Assembly (NCBI GenBank): GCA_910587025.1
Contig: CAJUKR010000002.1
Span: forward strand, 7,440 to 71,439
Length of the DNA: 64,000 bases
Reading direction: 5' to 3'
Source: an uncultured Christensenellaceae bacterium
GTDB taxonomy: Bacteria; Bacillota; Clostridia; Christensenellales; Pumilibacteraceae
Positions 51,004-58,998 of this stretch are shown here, in pieces (position 1 is the stretch's first letter; each line of letters opens with the position of its first letter). The notes below the pieces were generated by a model. It had not been told where the DNA came from and ran no database searches. It saw only the letters and a list, made by a program, of their open reading frames with translations. The translations under genes and the position numbers were made by a program.

Positions 51004-51078
51004 GTCCCTATGGTCAAGCGGTTAAGACATCACCCTTTCACGGTGGAATCTCGGGTTCGAGTCCCGATAGGGATACCA
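51004..51078 (+). tRNA. tRNA-Glu (TTC)
   Basis: 75-nt cloverleaf with CCA, anticodon TTC at 51037-51039; follows tRNA-Met by four bases. Confidence 0.95.
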
Positions 51079-51112
51079 AAAATCATATCTTGCGACGTTT
51101 AACGTCGCACAT

Positions 51113-51188
51113 GGAAGCTTAGCTCAGTTGGGAGAGCGTCTGCCTTACAAGCAGAGGGTCATAGGTTCGAGCCCTATAGCTTCCACCA
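51113..51188 (+). tRNA. tRNA-Val (TAC)
   Basis: 76-nt cloverleaf with CCA, anticodon TAC at 51146-51148. A TGCGACGT/ACGTCGCA hairpin (51091-51109) separates it from tRNA-Glu and may guide processing. Third gene of the tRNA operon. Confidence 0.95.
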
Positions 51189-51196
51189 GTATCGTT

Positions 51197-51230
51197 AACG
51201 GTTGAACACAAATTTGTTCAACCGTTTTTC
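51197..51230 (+). terminator. Intrinsic terminator of the tRNA operon
   Basis: Perfect 12-bp stem (51197-51208 with 51215-51226) followed by T residues. Confidence 0.88.
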
Positions 51231-51344
51231 TTTTATCGATTAAAGCAAAATATCTGCGCAAAACCTCGATTTTTCGTTGCAGTTCTTGCTTTTGCGGCGG
51301 TGGTATCGGTTTACTTTATTCGGTTCTGTGTCGTTGTCATATAG

Positions 51345-51373
51345 TTGAAAATGTTTTCCGTTTATGCTATAAT
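51345..51373 (+). promoter_or_regulatory. Promoter of the AT-rich lipoprotein gene
   Basis: TTGAAA (51345-51350), 17 bp, TATAAT (51368-51373). Confidence 0.75.
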
Positions 51374-51424
51374 TTATTTGCTCATAAAGAGCGATAACAG
51401 TAATTTAAAGGAGAAATGTTTTCT

Positions 51425-51853
51425 ATGAAAAAAACATTTATAACAGTATTGATTTGCCTAATGGCTATTTTTACTTTAACACTAACTGCTTGTGGTGATG
51501 ATAATAGTGGAACATATTATCCTACTCTCAATGAAATGAAATCCAACCTTGATAAAAATGGTTATACAGTAGATTATGCCATAGGTGAAAGGGATTTAGA
51601 AGGCAACGGTTACGTTGTTGATAGTCTTTTTGCAACAAAAGGTGATGATTATCTTTGCTTTTATTGGGTTGAAGATTTCGCCCACTGTAAAGTTTATTAC
51701 GATAAATTACAACAATTACACCCCGATAGTCCTCATTTTGTGTTAATTGAAAACGACAAAAAATTTGGTAATATAGTATATTGCGGAACAGAAAAAGCTG
51801 TAAACGATGCTGGAATAAAGGTCGTCAAAGTTGACGTAGATGTTAAGGTATAA
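51425..51853 (+). CDS. AT-rich hypothetical lipoprotein
   Basis: 142 residues from ATG 51425 (AAGGAG eleven bases upstream; ATG 51416 is only two bases from it). Signal peptide with lipobox LTAC. The mature part is about 120 residues, acidic, with three Cys-containing strands and no recognised domain. Base composition is clearly AT-richer than the genes around it and codons such as TTA and AAT are frequent, which suggests recent transfer next to the tRNA cluster. Function unknown. Confidence 0.7.
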   Translation: MKKTFITVLICLMAIFTLTLTACGDDNSGTYYPTLNEMKSNLDKNGYTVDYAIGERDLEGNGYVVDSLFATKGDDYLCFYWVEDFAHCKVYYDKLQQLHPDSPHFVLIENDKKFGNIVYCGTEKAVNDAGIKVVKVDVDVKV

Positions 51854-51910
51854 GTTTTCAAATTTCAATTTAGCGTAGAATATTCGTTTTAGGTTATCGC
51901 CGCTCCACCA

Positions 51911-51942
51911 AAAAAACACTATATGGATATATAGTGTTTTTT
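51911..51942. terminator. Bidirectional intrinsic terminator
   Basis: ACACTATAT/ATATAGTGT stem with A6 before and T6 after, between the lipoprotein and recombinase genes. Confidence 0.8.
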
Positions 51943-52051
51943 CTTTTATGCCCAACTCATGTGACCCAAAATTATAACTCAAAATGCTTGATATTTCGTC
52001 AACAGAACGAGAAAATCATTTCAATAACGCTTATAATATCGCATATGCAGA

Positions 52052-52657
52052 TCAGTTTATTAACTGTTTTATCTGTCGTATATGATAGAAAAAATTATCT
52101 TGCTTTATGCCCGACAACCGCAATGCCGTTTTCAGCGGCATACGCTTTTTTATATAGTTCGTCGCAATCATAATAAACTCGTCGCTGTATTCCTTTCTCG
52201 GTCTGCCGAATTTAACACCGTTTTCCCGTGCAATTCGTATCCCGTCCGCTTGCCGTTCCCGTATGTTTGCCCGCTCGTTCTCGGCGACAAACGAAAGCAC
52301 TTGCAAAACAATATCGGATATGAACTTACCTACAAGCGTATCCGTTTTTGTTCTGGTGTCGAGTAACGGCATATCCAAAACCAAAATGTCCGCGCCGACC
52401 GAGTTTGTAATATGCGACCACTCGGTTATAATTTGGTCGTAATTGCGCCCCAAACGATCAATGGACTTTATCACGAGCAAGTCGCCGCTTTTCAGTTTCC
52501 CGATCAGTTTTTTATACTCTTTTCTTTCAAAGTCTTTGCCGCTTTTTCTGTCCGAGAAAATGCGGCTTTTATCGATTCCGTACTCGATAAAAGCGGTAAT
52601 CTGTCGCTGTAAATTTTGGTCGCGCGCGGAAACGCGGGCATAAGCATATGTGTTCAT
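52052..52657 (-). CDS. Serine site-specific recombinase (resolvase/invertase family)
   Basis: 201 residues from ATG 52655-52657. The N-terminal catalytic domain has YARVSARDQNLQRQ with the nucleophile Ser near residue 9, and the conserved Arg region SIDRLGRNYDQII and ENERANIRERQADGI. The last 50 residues form a resolvase-type helix-turn-helix (LKTALRLSGIKQDNFFYHIRQ). Small recombinases of this type belong to transposons, plasmids or invertible switches. No inverted segment or paired att sites were found beside it. Confidence 0.92.
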   Translation of the reverse strand: MNTYAYARVSARDQNLQRQITAFIEYGIDKSRIFSDRKSGKDFERKEYKKLIGKLKSGDLLVIKSIDRLGRNYDQIITEWSHITNSVGADILVLDMPLLDTRTKTDTLVGKFISDIVLQVLSFVAENERANIRERQADGIRIARENGVKFGRPRKEYSDEFIMIATNYIKKRMPLKTALRLSGIKQDNFFYHIRQIKQLIN

Positions 52658-52760
52658 AATATATAACGCTCCTTTCGTTTCTTTACAGCATAACAAAAAG
52701 CGAGGATTCGGTTTACCGTTCCGCGCTTGTTTATAGCAAAATTTTTAATAATTGTAGTAA

Positions 52761-52970
52761 AAGTATACTTTTCCTACAACGCCGAAATTTAACATTGCCG
52801 AACCGGATACGCCGTTCGTTACGGTGGAGTATTCGTTACGGAACAAGAAAGTGTTGCAGTGCTACGGCGAACACGATACAAGACCGGACGACAGCGTTAT
52901 GGAGTTTGTAAATAAGAAATGGTTGCCATTCGCAAACAGACAGTTAAAGAAAATACAAGCGGCGGCTTAA
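52761..52970 (+). pseudogene. Truncated mobile-element gene fragment
   Basis: A 69-codon frame without a start codon (it follows a TAA) ends at TAA 52968-52970. It contains EPDTPFVTVEYSLRNKK and FVNKKWLPFANRQL and is followed within 20 bases by a gene typical of conjugative elements. It is probably the 3' end of a gene whose front was deleted when the recombinase gene arrived. Family not recognised. The rest of 52658-52760 holds nothing I can name. Confidence 0.45.
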
Positions 52971-52988
52971 CGCAAAGGAGTTATGATT

Positions 52989-53312
52989 ATGAACAATTAT
53001 TACAGAATTACAGGTTACTGCGAGCAAGAAGATTTTTGCTTTATTATGGACTGCTACGGAATGTTCGAAAAGTTATGGCAATTCAGTTCGTATCTACTGC
53101 AAAAAGGCTTGAAAGTGTTAGAGGTCGGCAACGACAGCAAGTTTATGGACGGAAATATTGACCGCATAGACGAAAACGGCGACAAGATATTCTTACGGGC
53201 GAACACCGATGGAAAGCCCGAATACGTTACCCAGACGATAGACGACGTAACGTATAAAGCCGTAAAGGTTGCCGACAAAATCTACATACCCGATAGAACG
53301 CAAACAATTTAA
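52989..53312 (+). CDS. Small conjugative-element-type accessory protein
   Basis: 107 residues from ATG 52989 (AAGGAG eight bases upstream). It begins NNYYRITGYCEQEDFCFIMDCYG and contains FEKLWQFSSYLLQKGLKVLEV, a pattern I recall from small uncharacterised proteins on integrative conjugative elements of gut Clostridia. No domain with known activity. With the fragment upstream and the recombinase, it marks the remains of a mobile element. Confidence 0.6.
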   Translation: MNNYYRITGYCEQEDFCFIMDCYGMFEKLWQFSSYLLQKGLKVLEVGNDSKFMDGNIDRIDENGDKIFLRANTDGKPEYVTQTIDDVTYKAVKVADKIYIPDRTQTI

Positions 53313-53340
53313 CCGTATCTAATTCGACACGGTAAAATTG

Positions 53341-53372
53341 AAAGCCGGGAGTCCTTACGGATTATCGGCTTT
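53341..53372. terminator. Terminator-like hairpin between convergent genes
   Basis: AAAGCCG/CGGCTTT stem with a long loop, between the mobile-element gene and the dsRBD cassette. Confidence 0.5.
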
Positions 53373-53392
53373 CTTTGTGTTGGTTTGCTATA

Positions 53393-54817
53393 CTATTTTT
53401 TCTTGTCAGAACGATAAACTGTCAATCGTTTTATTATATCGGAAGCATTATTCATACCGCTACGTCTGTCGCTCGGCGTTTTAGATACGGTAAACCAATA
53501 TCTTTCATTTCCTCGATACACAAATTTGTAATGCGGATTTTCACTTACAAGGTCAAATCCAACACGTTCCAAGTCTGCTATATCACGCTTATTGATAGGT
53601 TCACCGCTTGAAAGAACGCGCCTTACTACTTCTTCTGTTTCTCGACCGTTACCGATATATTCGTTATTTGCCAAAAAACTTTTAATAAGTTCATATTGAC
53701 GAGTATCAAACCCACCGCAACGATCAGCAGCATCTTTTAACACCGTTACCAGAAAATCGTGTTGTTCACCGTCGAAAAATTCTTTTACCTCCGATTTAGC
53801 AATTATACTCTCCTCTATACCACGTGCTGTCAGAGCCGCTTGCAGGCTGTCGTTTTTATTACGAAGCGAAGTGTTTTCTTCCGTAAGCATAGCAATTTTT
53901 TCTTTTGCTGCTTTTAACTTATCGTCAAGCGTATCATAACCGCTTATGTAATCGTCAAGCAATTCCGCGCTGTGTTTTGCGTCTAATGCAATCTTATCCG
54001 CATAAAACTGTCCCCATGTCGGTGCGGTTTTATCGACTTGCGACGTTACCGCCTTAACTATGTCGTTCAATATTTTTACGTCAAGTTCTCCCCAAAGAAC
54101 CTGCGCACGGCACAGTCTGTCAATCTTTCCGTTCGGATAAAAAATCCCTACGCGACCGTTAAACGGAACTTTACTTCTTGCGCGTTCTTTTAGATTAAAA
54201 GAAAAATCCGTATCCTTTTCGACAACCACATAGGCAATACCAGCCAAGCGAAAAGCAAGCATTTCCGCATCTACTTCATAACCTGCACTATCAAATATCT
54301 TGCTAATAAAAACCATAGGTAACGGCAACTTGCATTTCCCGTTTACGATTTCCGCATACAATTCAATCTGACCGTAATCCGCATCAATAGGATTGACTTG
54401 TATCGGCAAACACCCCGACGCTACACTTCCTTTTTGTATAAATGTGCGGATAATTTCGCTACGAACTTTCGGCACGTTATCGAATTTGGTTGTATCACCG
54501 GAACAGTAAATATGGAATGTTACGCTCTTGTGATCTTCATTTTCCGCATAGATTATTTCCGTATCCCATGTCTGTTCGTGATAAATATGAGAAAGACGAA
54601 ATGCAAAATAATCAATACCGTTATGAGTGTTTGATAAGGTTTCGAGCGTGCAATAACCATCTACTAATCGAACTTCCGATTTGTTTTCGCATTGCTCAAA
54701 CTTCTCACCTACTGCACGGGTTGGACCTGCATTTTTCAACCACGCTATAATAATTTCATAAACGCTATCTTTCGTTACCGTCGATTTAAGAGGCAACTTC
54801 GTAGATAAAATTCTCAT
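53393..54817 (-). CDS. Coiled-coil protein with HicA-like C-terminal domain (dsRBD cassette, gene 2)
   Basis: 474 residues from ATG 54815-54817, which overlaps the upstream stop as ATGA. The first 235 residues are an alpha/beta region; its end (PLPMVFISKIF, GYEVDAEMLAFRLAGIAYVVVEK, FNGRVGIFYPNGK) follows a pattern I recall from large uncharacterised and defence-associated bacterial proteins. A helical and coiled-coil stretch covers about 270-340. The C-terminus (ADLERVGFDLVSENPHYKF, YWFTVSKTPSD, NNASDIIKRL) matches the HicA fold: beta strand, His in the place of the catalytic GSHH, and the final helix. HicA proteins are mRNA-cleaving toxins with a dsRBD-like fold. Base composition is AT-richer than the surroundings. 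Confidence 0.6.
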   Translation of the reverse strand: MRILSTKLPLKSTVTKDSVYEIIIAWLKNAGPTRAVGEKFEQCENKSEVRLVDGYCTLETLSNTHNGIDYFAFRLSHIYHEQTWDTEIIYAENEDHKSVTFHIYCSGDTTKFDNVPKVRSEIIRTFIQKGSVASGCLPIQVNPIDADYGQIELYAEIVNGKCKLPLPMVFISKIFDSAGYEVDAEMLAFRLAGIAYVVVEKDTDFSFNLKERARSKVPFNGRVGIFYPNGKIDRLCRAQVLWGELDVKILNDIVKAVTSQVDKTAPTWGQFYADKIALDAKHSAELLDDYISGYDTLDDKLKAAKEKIAMLTEENTSLRNKNDSLQAALTARGIEESIIAKSEVKEFFDGEQHDFLVTVLKDAADRCGGFDTRQYELIKSFLANNEYIGNGRETEEVVRRVLSSGEPINKRDIADLERVGFDLVSENPHYKFVYRGNERYWFTVSKTPSDRRSGMNNASDIIKRLTVYRSDKKK

Positions 54818-55725
54818 TCGTCGTCCTCCTCGTCGTCCCAATCGTTATCGTCGCCGTCCGCATTGAGAATACTCATAAGCATATCATAGGCGACTTTGCG
54901 TTTTGCTTCTTTCTTTGTCCCTTTTTCACTCCAATAACTGTATTTATATTCTTTAACGCTGCACTCACACCGCCAATAAGGATTACCTTGTCTATCGTGC
55001 TTTTCTTCAAAGTTATATACGGGCAACGAAAAGTAACCCTTTTGCGCAAGTTCCTGTAATTGACTAATGGCATTTTCAAGCGTCGGTTCGTCTATTTCAT
55101 CAGCCATTGTAAAAAGCATATCTTCTTCGTCAAGATATTGATACGCCTTTTCTGCCGCCGCCAAACGCGCCTCGCTTTTGGAATAGCCAAAGCCAACAAA
55201 CGGATTGCCGTTATCTATATACAATTTACAAGTAATCGGTCCGTCGCTATCTTCGTTTTCTATCGTATCTCGCTGTCCCATTATGGTATAACAATGCAAC
55301 ATTCGATTTACTTTATACTCATCAGTGTCTTGAAATAAATACCGAGGCAATTCCCCGTTTTCTTTCTGACACCATTGCTGAACAAGCGACACATAGTTAT
55401 CGCCGCCTTCAAAGCCGTTTTCGAGATAATAAACTTTTTTAAGGCTGTGGCAATCGGAGAAAGCCTCTTTGTCTATAGTTTCGACGCCTGCGGGAATAAT
55501 GATTTCCCGTAATTTTTCGCAACAGGCAAAGGATCTTACTCCGATCCTTTTTACCGACGGAGAAAGACTTACTTCTTTTATGTCGCAAAACGCCACTTCG
55601 TAGGCGCGATTCCCTATTTCGGTAACATCATCGGGAATTATTATTTTTCCGTCGAAACCGTCATGTGCTCTGAAAGTGATTACTTTGCCGTCTTGTATCA
55701 AACCGCACTCATCGTATCTTTGCAT
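54814..55725 (-). CDS. LRR_5 plus tandem double-stranded-RNA-binding domains (dsRBD cassette, gene 1)
   Basis: 303 residues, GGGAG six bases before ATG 55725. No signal peptide, so cytoplasmic, unlike other LRR_5 proteins here. Residues 10-100 are BspA-like LRR_5 repeats (IIIPDDVTEIGNRAYE, IIIPAGVETIDKEAFSDC). Then come two dsRBDs: GNPFVGFGYSKSEARLAAAEKAYQYL (shown by its GxGxSKxxAxxxAAxxA pattern near residue 185) and a fuller one starting NAISQLQELAQKGYFSLPVY and ending SEKGTKKEAKRKVAYDML. Both carry the basic KKxAK N-cap that contacts dsRNA. A strong own promoter (TTGAAA, 17 bp, TATAAT) drives the pair. Ends in an acidic tail. Confidence 0.75.
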   Translation of the reverse strand: MQRYDECGLIQDGKVITFRAHDGFDGKIIIPDDVTEIGNRAYEVAFCDIKEVSLSPSVKRIGVRSFACCEKLREIIIPAGVETIDKEAFSDCHSLKKVYYLENGFEGGDNYVSLVQQWCQKENGELPRYLFQDTDEYKVNRMLHCYTIMGQRDTIENEDSDGPITCKLYIDNGNPFVGFGYSKSEARLAAAEKAYQYLDEEDMLFTMADEIDEPTLENAISQLQELAQKGYFSLPVYNFEEKHDRQGNPYWRCECSVKEYKYSYWSEKGTKKEAKRKVAYDMLMSILNADGDDNDWDDEEDDE

Positions 55726-55756
55726 ATTTTACTCCCGTAGATATATTTACGTTTGC

Positions 55757-55785
55757 ATTATATCACATATCCGATCCGATTTCAA
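55757..55785 (-). promoter_or_regulatory. Promoter of the dsRBD cassette
   Basis: TTGAAA (55780-55785), 17 bp, TATAAT (55757-55762), near consensus and without obvious operators. The bases from 55786 to 55987 hold no gene that I see. Confidence 0.75.
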
Positions 55786-55987
55786 GCATTGGTTTGAAAA
55801 ACATATCGTTTCCGACCGCTTTTCCATCCTTCGTAAATACCCGCCCGTCGTATAAGCGTTGTAATATAATGGATAAAACCCGTCACCTTCCGCGACGCAA
55901 AAAGTCAAGCCCGTTTTATGACGAAAAGCAATTCATTCCGCGCACTCGTATGTAACAAGAGCGCCGTGACGTTCATAAACTTAATGT

Positions 55988-56473
55988 ATGCGGATTTTAC
56001 AATATGACAGAGCGAAGGCATACGAATACGCCAAAAAATGGGCGTTCGGAAGAAACCCCGCTTTCTATAATTTCGAAAAAATCGGCGGCGACTGCACGAA
56101 CTACGCATCGCAATGTATTTACGCGGGCGCGGGCATTATGAATTATACTCCCGTCACGGGATGGTTCTACAAGTCCGCGAACGACAGGACTTCCTCCTGG
56201 ACGGGAGTAATGTATTTATATGATTTCATTGTAGGCAATAACGGCACGGGTCCTTTCGCCGAAGAAGTACCGCTCGACAAGCTCGAAGTCGGAGATATAG
56301 TACAGCTCGGCAGATCGAACGGCGAATTTTATCATTCGCCCGTCGTAACAGGAATAAGCCGCGGAAATATTTTCGTGGCGGCTCACAGTTACGACGTTTT
56401 CAATAAACCGTTGGCTTCATATGATTTCGACCGCGTACGCGGCATACACATTCTCGGCGTAAGGACATATTGA
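55988..56473 (+). CDS. Amidase_6-type putative amidase
   Basis: 161 residues, no signal peptide. It matches the putative amidase domain: YDRAKAYEYAKKWAFGRNPAF, GGDCTNYASQC with the likely nucleophile Cys near residue 36, GWFYKSANDRTSSWTGV, and YHSPVV with the His. The family is related to NlpC/P60-fold enzymes and often found in spore-forming Clostridia; substrates are thought to be peptidoglycan-derived or amide compounds. No Shine-Dalgarno precedes ATG 55988. Single gene ended by a terminator. Confidence 0.88.
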   Translation: MRILQYDRAKAYEYAKKWAFGRNPAFYNFEKIGGDCTNYASQCIYAGAGIMNYTPVTGWFYKSANDRTSSWTGVMYLYDFIVGNNGTGPFAEEVPLDKLEVGDIVQLGRSNGEFYHSPVVTGISRGNIFVAAHSYDVFNKPLASYDFDRVRGIHILGVRTY

Positions 56474-56527
56474 CCGATCGCATCTTATACGTCGCAAATG
56501 CTTAAATAAAATCGCCGCGCTGCGGTC

Positions 56528-56555
56528 AAACGACCGATATGACTATCGGTCGTTT
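56528..56555 (+). terminator. Intrinsic terminator
   Basis: Perfect 12-bp stem (56528-56539 with 56544-56555, TGAC loop) followed by T residues. Confidence 0.88.
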
Positions 56556-56685
56556 TTCGATTGCCCCGAACCGACATATCGAACGCAAAGTCAAAATAAC
56601 GTTCCTCAATCGCTTTATCCGTTTTATTATTCGGTAAAGATCGCCGACGCAACTCAAAGATTGCAAAAAAGAAACCGAAACGCGA

Positions 56686-56714
56686 TTGCATCTTCGTCGA
56701 CCGTATGGTATACT
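56686..56714 (+). promoter_or_regulatory. Promoter of the XRE-pentad gene
   Basis: TTGCAT (56686-56691), 17 bp, TATACT (56709-56714); AAGGAG follows at 56731-56736. Confidence 0.7.
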
Positions 56715-56745
56715 ATCGACAGAAAAAGAAAAGGAGAATCGCGAC

Positions 56746-57546
56746 ATGACAACAGGACAAAAATTGGCGAAACTGCGACGCGAGCACGGACTCACTCAAG
56801 AAGAGCTTGCCGAGCGGTTGGGTGTAACGCGTCAGGCGGTCGGGAGATGGGAAACCGACGCAACGTACCCCGAAATCAATAATCTCGTGCGAATCGGAGA
56901 GTTGTACGGTTGTTCGATGGATTATCTTCTCAAGTCCGATCCGAACGAAAAAGAAAAATCTTCCGTGCAAACGACGGATCCGCAGCAGACGCACACGCAC
57001 GCCGAATCGTCGTTGTTCGAACTTCTGCAATCGTTTTACTTCGAACGTAAATCCAAGCGCTCAATCGGAAAATTACCGTTGTGGCATATAAACATCGGAA
57101 TCAACAGAGTGGCAACGGGCGTATTCGCCGTCGGGCTGGTCGCGCGCGGGCTTGTATCCGTCGGTCTTATCGGCATAGGACTTATATCGATAGGACTGCT
57201 CGGTATAGGACTGCTCGGAATCGGAACGTTTGCGATCGGACTTATGGCGGTCGGTGCGATAGCGATCGGGCTCATCGCGTTCGGCGCAATCGCGATCGGG
57301 CTCTTTTCCGTCGGTGCGGTAGCGATCGGACAGTATGCCGTAGGCGCGCTTGCCCGCGGCGGTACTTTCGCGCTCGGCGACCATGCGTACGCACAGATCG
57401 CCATAGGTAAAACAATCGCCGAAGGATCTGTTTTTTCCGCGCCTGCCGTTACGGCGATAAACCGCGCCGAAATACTTTCGCTGTTATCGAGCAACACGCC
57501 GCCCGTCTTTCTCTGGCTCAAATGGCTTGTCACGCCGTTTTTATAA
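56746..57546 (+). CDS. XRE regulator fused to hydrophobic glycine-pentad repeats
   Basis: 266 residues from ATG 56746. Residues 1-65 are an XRE helix-turn-helix (GLTQEELAERLGVTRQAVGRWE, with the DYLLKSD end typical of this subgroup). A polar linker with three His follows. Residues about 125-210 are some 16 tandem five-residue repeats of the form G-h-h-(A/S/G)-h, for example GLIGI and GAIAI, with almost no charged residues. The last part is amphipathic. The repeats could sit in the membrane or form a hydrophobic beta-helix like pentapeptide-repeat proteins. Possibly a membrane-associated regulator. Targets unknown. Confidence 0.8.
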   Translation: MTTGQKLAKLRREHGLTQEELAERLGVTRQAVGRWETDATYPEINNLVRIGELYGCSMDYLLKSDPNEKEKSSVQTTDPQQTHTHAESSLFELLQSFYFERKSKRSIGKLPLWHINIGINRVATGVFAVGLVARGLVSVGLIGIGLISIGLLGIGLLGIGTFAIGLMAVGAIAIGLIAFGAIAIGLFSVGAVAIGQYAVGALARGGTFALGDHAYAQIAIGKTIAEGSVFSAPAVTAINRAEILSLLSSNTPPVFLWLKWLVTPFL

Positions 57547-57667
57547 AACAGCGGTTACTTAATTATCCTTTTGCACAATCGGTATTCCCCATTTGCCGTC
57601 ATACGCTTGAAAAATGAATTTGTTTGTGATATATTTATAATCGTAATTTATCGTATCGGAGCGCACA

Positions 57668-58270
57668 ATGAACGAAACCGCACTGCACAAACTGACCTAC
57701 GGATTATTTATTCTCACAGCAAGCGAGAACGGAAAAGACAACGGCTGTATAGTAAATACCGTTATGCAAGTAACAACGTCGCCGAACCGAATAGTCGTCG
57801 CCGTAAACAAAAATAATTATACCTGCGGTATGATCTCCCGTACCGGGATTTTCAATGTATCCGTTCTGACGGTAAACAGTAAATTCGAAACTTATAAGCA
57901 TTGGGGATTCCGAAGCGGCGAAAACGTCGATAAATGCCTTGATATAAAGTACGGACGCGCGGATAACGGAGTCGTATATATCGCCGAAGAATGCAACGCC
58001 CGCATCGGCGCAAAAGTAGTGTCGTCAACCGATCTCGGAACGCATATTCTTTTCCTTGCGGAAGTATGCGACGCCGAAGTTTTCAATGACGACGAATCGG
58101 TAAGCTATTCGTATTATCATAAAAACATAAAAACGTCGCCGATAACGGAAGAAACAAAAAAAGGATTCATCTGCACGGTATGCGGATATATTCACGAAGG
58201 CGACGTATTGCCCGACGATTTCGTCTGCCCGTGGTGCAAACATCCGGCTTCCGATTTCAAACCACTGTAA
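57668..58270 (+). CDS. Flavin reductase-rubredoxin fusion (high-molecular-weight rubredoxin)
   Basis: 200 residues, GGAG upstream. A flavin-reductase-like FMN-binding domain spans about residues 1-150 (LTYGLFILTASENGKDNGCIVNT is its start; VVAVNKNNYT and GIFNVSVL follow). A rubredoxin domain (CTVCGYIHEG, CPWCKHPASDF) fills the last 40 residues and holds one iron. The same fusion, called Hrb in acetogens, acts with flavodiiron protein in NAD(P)H-linked oxygen or peroxide reduction. It is probably an oxidative-stress defence protein here. Single gene. Confidence 0.93.
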   Translation: MNETALHKLTYGLFILTASENGKDNGCIVNTVMQVTTSPNRIVVAVNKNNYTCGMISRTGIFNVSVLTVNSKFETYKHWGFRSGENVDKCLDIKYGRADNGVVYIAEECNARIGAKVVSSTDLGTHILFLAEVCDAEVFNDDESVSYSYYHKNIKTSPITEETKKGFICTVCGYIHEGDVLPDDFVCPWCKHPASDFKPL

Positions 58271-58374
58271 ACAATAAATTTCATCCCGCACGATCGGACA
58301 CACGCAAATATGTGCGCTTTTTGTTTTTATCGGGCATAATACATATAATAATAACATAAAGGAGTTTATAACAA

Positions 58375-58920
58375 ATGGCTCAAAGCAAAAATGAAAGACA
58401 AAGACGGCACGAAAGGGTTTCCGCAAAATTTTCCCTCAATCTGTCCGTCAACGCCATGGTCGGCATCATACTCGCCGTACTCGGCACGTTCATTCTGTTC
58501 TTTGACGGAACGCTCAGTCTTATTCCGCTTCTGATCAGAATAATCGGCGTGGTAACGGCATGTCTGGGCGTTATCGCGGCGGTAAACTATTTCCGCCACA
58601 GAAATTCGTCGAGAAGCCTTGTCATAGGAATAATCGAGATCATAGTCGGCGTTGCGCTCGTTATCGCCGCGGGACAGATCTCCGCGTGGATATTCCTTGC
58701 GCTCGGTATTCTGATCGCGGTTTACGGAATATATCTGCTCGTTACCTCGGGCGGCGACGCGCTCACCGTCATAATGGGCATCGTTTATATCGTACTCGGC
58801 GTCATCATAATACTTTATATGTTCGGTCTGCAGTACGGTTGGGAATGGATCACGGCATGGGGTTATATCCCCATCGGAATAGCCGCGTATCTCGGCGCGA
58901 TTTTCTTCCTCTTCGTATAA
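58375..58920 (+). CDS. DUF308/HdeD-like membrane protein
   Basis: 181 residues, AAGGAG upstream. A basic N-terminal stretch is followed by six hydrophobic helices arranged in pairs rich in Gly and Ile (MVGIILAVLGTFILFF, LVIGIIEIIVGVALVIA, TVIMGIVYIVLGVII), the internal two-helix repeat typical of DUF308/HdeD proteins. HdeD has been linked to acid resistance in enterics; function in Clostridia is unknown. Single gene ending at a strong terminator. Confidence 0.8.
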   Translation: MAQSKNERQRRHERVSAKFSLNLSVNAMVGIILAVLGTFILFFDGTLSLIPLLIRIIGVVTACLGVIAAVNYFRHRNSSRSLVIGIIEIIVGVALVIAAGQISAWIFLALGILIAVYGIYLLVTSGGDALTVIMGIVYIVLGVIIILYMFGLQYGWEWITAWGYIPIGIAAYLGAIFFLFV

Positions 58921-58935
58921 TACGACGTATACGGC

Positions 58936-58967
58936 AAACGACCCGAAACATTTGTTTCGGGTCGTTT
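58936..58967. terminator. Bidirectional intrinsic terminator
   Basis: Perfect 14-bp stem (58936-58949 with 58954-58967, ATTT loop) between the convergent DUF308-like and rlmB genes. Confidence 0.9.
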
Positions 58968-58998
58968 TGATATTTTCGTAAAGCCTTGTCCGTATACC

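Noticed and set aside
51886..51909. tRNA 3'-end-like sequence (CGCCGCTCCACCA) as an attachment site
   Set aside because: No T-arm precedes it and it does not match the 3' end of the nearby tRNAs closely enough to call an att site.
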